A stretch of 5,048 bases of DNA. It comes from Candidatus Parcubacteria bacterium. Its GTDB lineage: Bacteria > Patescibacteriota > Minisyncoccia > Phycocordibacterales > Phycocordibacteraceae. The translations under genes and the position numbers were made by a program. Location: positions 1-5,048 of the forward strand of contig DAICZX010000032.1 in assembly GCA_027310925.1 (NCBI GenBank), written 5' to 3'. Shown here in pieces: positions 4,048-5,048 of this stretch. Position 1 is the stretch's first letter; the number at the start of each line of letters is the position of its first letter. The notes beneath the pieces were generated by a model, which was given only the letters and a program-made list of their open reading frames with translations, was not told where the DNA came from and did not search any database.

Positions 4048-5048
4048 ATGAAACTCGAATGGCATAACGAAAAAAGACGCGTGCGGGACATTGCCCCACG
4101 CGAGGACAATCCGAACATCAATACTGTTCAGCAGTTCGACAAATTGAAGAAAAGCATGCACCGCGATGGATATGTCGAGATTATCGTGATCGATATCGAT
4201 GGCACCATCGTCGCAGGTGCACATCGCCGCCAAGCAATGATGGAGATGAATATGGGTGATGTCGAAATTGACGTCCGAGTGCCAAACCGGAAACTCACCA
4301 AAAAAGAATTCGATCGATATCTCATTGCGAGCAATGCACTGCGCGGCGAGTGGAATTTCGAACTCTTGCGTGAATTTGACCAAAGTCTTCTGCTCGACCT
4401 CTTGGGTGAAGACGACCTGTCGCACCTCTGGGATGACCAGCTAGAAATTGAGGATGACGAATTCGACGAAAATGTCGAACTCGCAAAGCTTAAAAAGCCG
4501 ACAGTACACCTCGGTGATCTTCTGCAGCTCGGCGACCACTTACTTCTTTGCGCGGATGCAACTGATGCGAAAATGGTGAGTAAATTGGTCGGCAATACCA
4601 AAATTGATTTTGTGGACGTGGACGCACCCTTCAATATCAAATGGTCATACAGTGGCAAGAATGGAAAGTATGGCGGTGCCGAGCGCGACGACAGAACACT
4701 CGATGAGTATCGAGTGTTTATGAAATCCCTCGTCAAAAACAGCATCGCGGTTTCCAATCCAAATGCCCATTACACCTTCTGGTGCGACGAACGTTGGGTG
4801 TGGCTCCTTCAGCAGTTGTACCAAGAGCTCGGCATCGACTCCAGACGACTGTGTGTTTGGGTAAAAGACAATGCGATGCCCACACCTAAAGTGGCATTCA
4901 ATAAATGCACGGAATTCGCAGTGTATGGGACGATTGGTGCCCCATACATTACCGACCGCATCAAGAATCTCAACACAATCGCCAACAAGGAGGTTGGGAG
5001 CGGTGCGCGCGTCCTTGATGACATCATCGACCTCTATTCAATCTGGCT
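4048..5048 (+). CDS. ParB/Srx-like N-terminal domain fused to beta-class DNA methyltransferase (3' end cut by window edge)
   Basis: An open frame from the ATG at 4048 to the window end, 333 residues plus two bases. Residues about 1-110 form a ParB-like nuclease/Srx-fold domain: PREDNPNIN (17-25), QFDKLKKSM (29-37), then the box VAGAHRRQAM (55-64). A connecting helical part ends in an acidic stretch (133-144). The methyltransferase domain begins at LGDLLQLGDHLLLCADATD (155-173), the usual GD-xxLGxHxLxCGDxTD approach to motif IV, here DVDAPFNIK (190-198) where (D/N/S)PP(Y/F) is expected. CVWVKDNAMPTPKVAFNKCTE and NKEVGSGARVLDDIIDL match phage and mobile-element methylases. The SAM motif (FxGxG) should follow beyond the edge, so the order is beta class (N6-adenine or N4-cytosine). 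An in-frame TAA at 4033 fixes the start near 4048; no Shine-Dalgarno is visible. It is likely to modify element DNA. Confidence 0.88.
   Translation, partial: MKLEWHNEKRRVRDIAPREDNPNINTVQQFDKLKKSMHRDGYVEIIVIDIDGTIVAGAHRRQAMMEMNMGDVEIDVRVPNRKLTKKEFDRYLIASNALRGEWNFELLREFDQSLLLDLLGEDDLSHLWDDQLEIEDDEFDENVELAKLKKPTVHLGDLLQLGDHLLLCADATDAKMVSKLVGNTKIDFVDVDAPFNIKWSYSGKNGKYGGAERDDRTLDEYRVFMKSLVKNSIAVSNPNAHYTFWCDERWVWLLQQLYQELGIDSRRLCVWVKDNAMPTPKVAFNKCTEFAVYGTIGAPYITDRIKNLNTIANKEVGSGARVLDDIIDLYSIW

Noticed and set aside
3985..4757. Minus-strand open frames of 146 and 209 codons opposite the ParB-methyltransferase gene
   Set aside because: The plus frame has clear ParB and methyltransferase motifs; the opposite frames are low-complexity Ser/Arg-rich shadows, and one crosses the terminator.
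4306..4917. Three GAATTC sites (4306, 4459, 4912), all within the right-hand methyltransferase gene, given an EcoRI-type methylase at the left
   Set aside because: Family membership does not fix the target, and three sites in AT-moderate coding DNA (Glu-Phe codons) is only a small excess.
1..5048. CRISPR array, rRNA, tRNA, integron attC series or insertion-sequence ends
   Set aside because: No regularly spaced repeats, no rRNA/tRNA signatures, no paired terminal inverted repeats around a transposase frame.

Overview
The window looks like accessory DNA (integrated or mobile elements) from an uncultivated bacterium. My best guess is the Patescibacteria/CPR (Parcubacteria-like). The guess rests on remembered resemblance of the serine recombinase, the 44-residue helical protein and the Zn-ribbon protein to proteins common in those genomes; no search was run. 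TGA acts as a normal stop (end of the XRE gene), which argues against the CPR lineages that recode TGA. Base composition changes from gene to gene, as expected in a patchwork of transferred modules.

Layout. (1) 1-537, minus strand: a small XRE/C-protein-like regulator is joined by an ATGA stop/start overlap to the N-terminus of an EcoRI-type adenine methyltransferase that runs off the left edge. This is half of a restriction-modification-like module, with no nuclease in view. (2) 538-586: a compact divergent promoter region. Each gene has a perfect TATAAT 6-7 bases before an ATG, which predicts leaderless mRNAs on both sides, and palindromes cover the recombinase -10 and start codon. (3) 587-2209, plus: a complete large serine recombinase with an unusual C-terminal tail and a cluster of perfect palindromes in its last 200 bases. 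(4) 2228-3568, minus: a 446-residue protein of unknown function with CxxC-type Zn-binding pairs and a MerR/excisionase-like helix-turn-helix, convergent with the recombinase. (5) 3569-3626: a second divergent promoter region with its own small palindrome. (6) 3627-3761, plus: a 44-residue helical protein. (7) 3762-4047: no protein gene, but almost continuous nested hairpins. They include a 28-position hairpin whose imperfections are mostly G-U pairs in the plus-strand RNA, and they end in a 15-bp perfect terminator. This is a candidate new structured RNA or leader. (8) 4048-5048, plus: a ParB-like domain fused to a beta-class DNA methyltransferase, cut by the right edge, with a DAPF sequence where DPPY is expected.

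How the parts may work together (inference): the XRE protein probably controls its own operon and the recombinase through the shared operator. The recombinase would move the element, with its att site possibly at its own 3' end. The two methyltransferases would protect or mark element DNA. The hairpin-rich RNA lies directly before the second methyltransferase, and its terminator is placed to act as an attenuator of that gene or as the 3' end of an independent small RNA.
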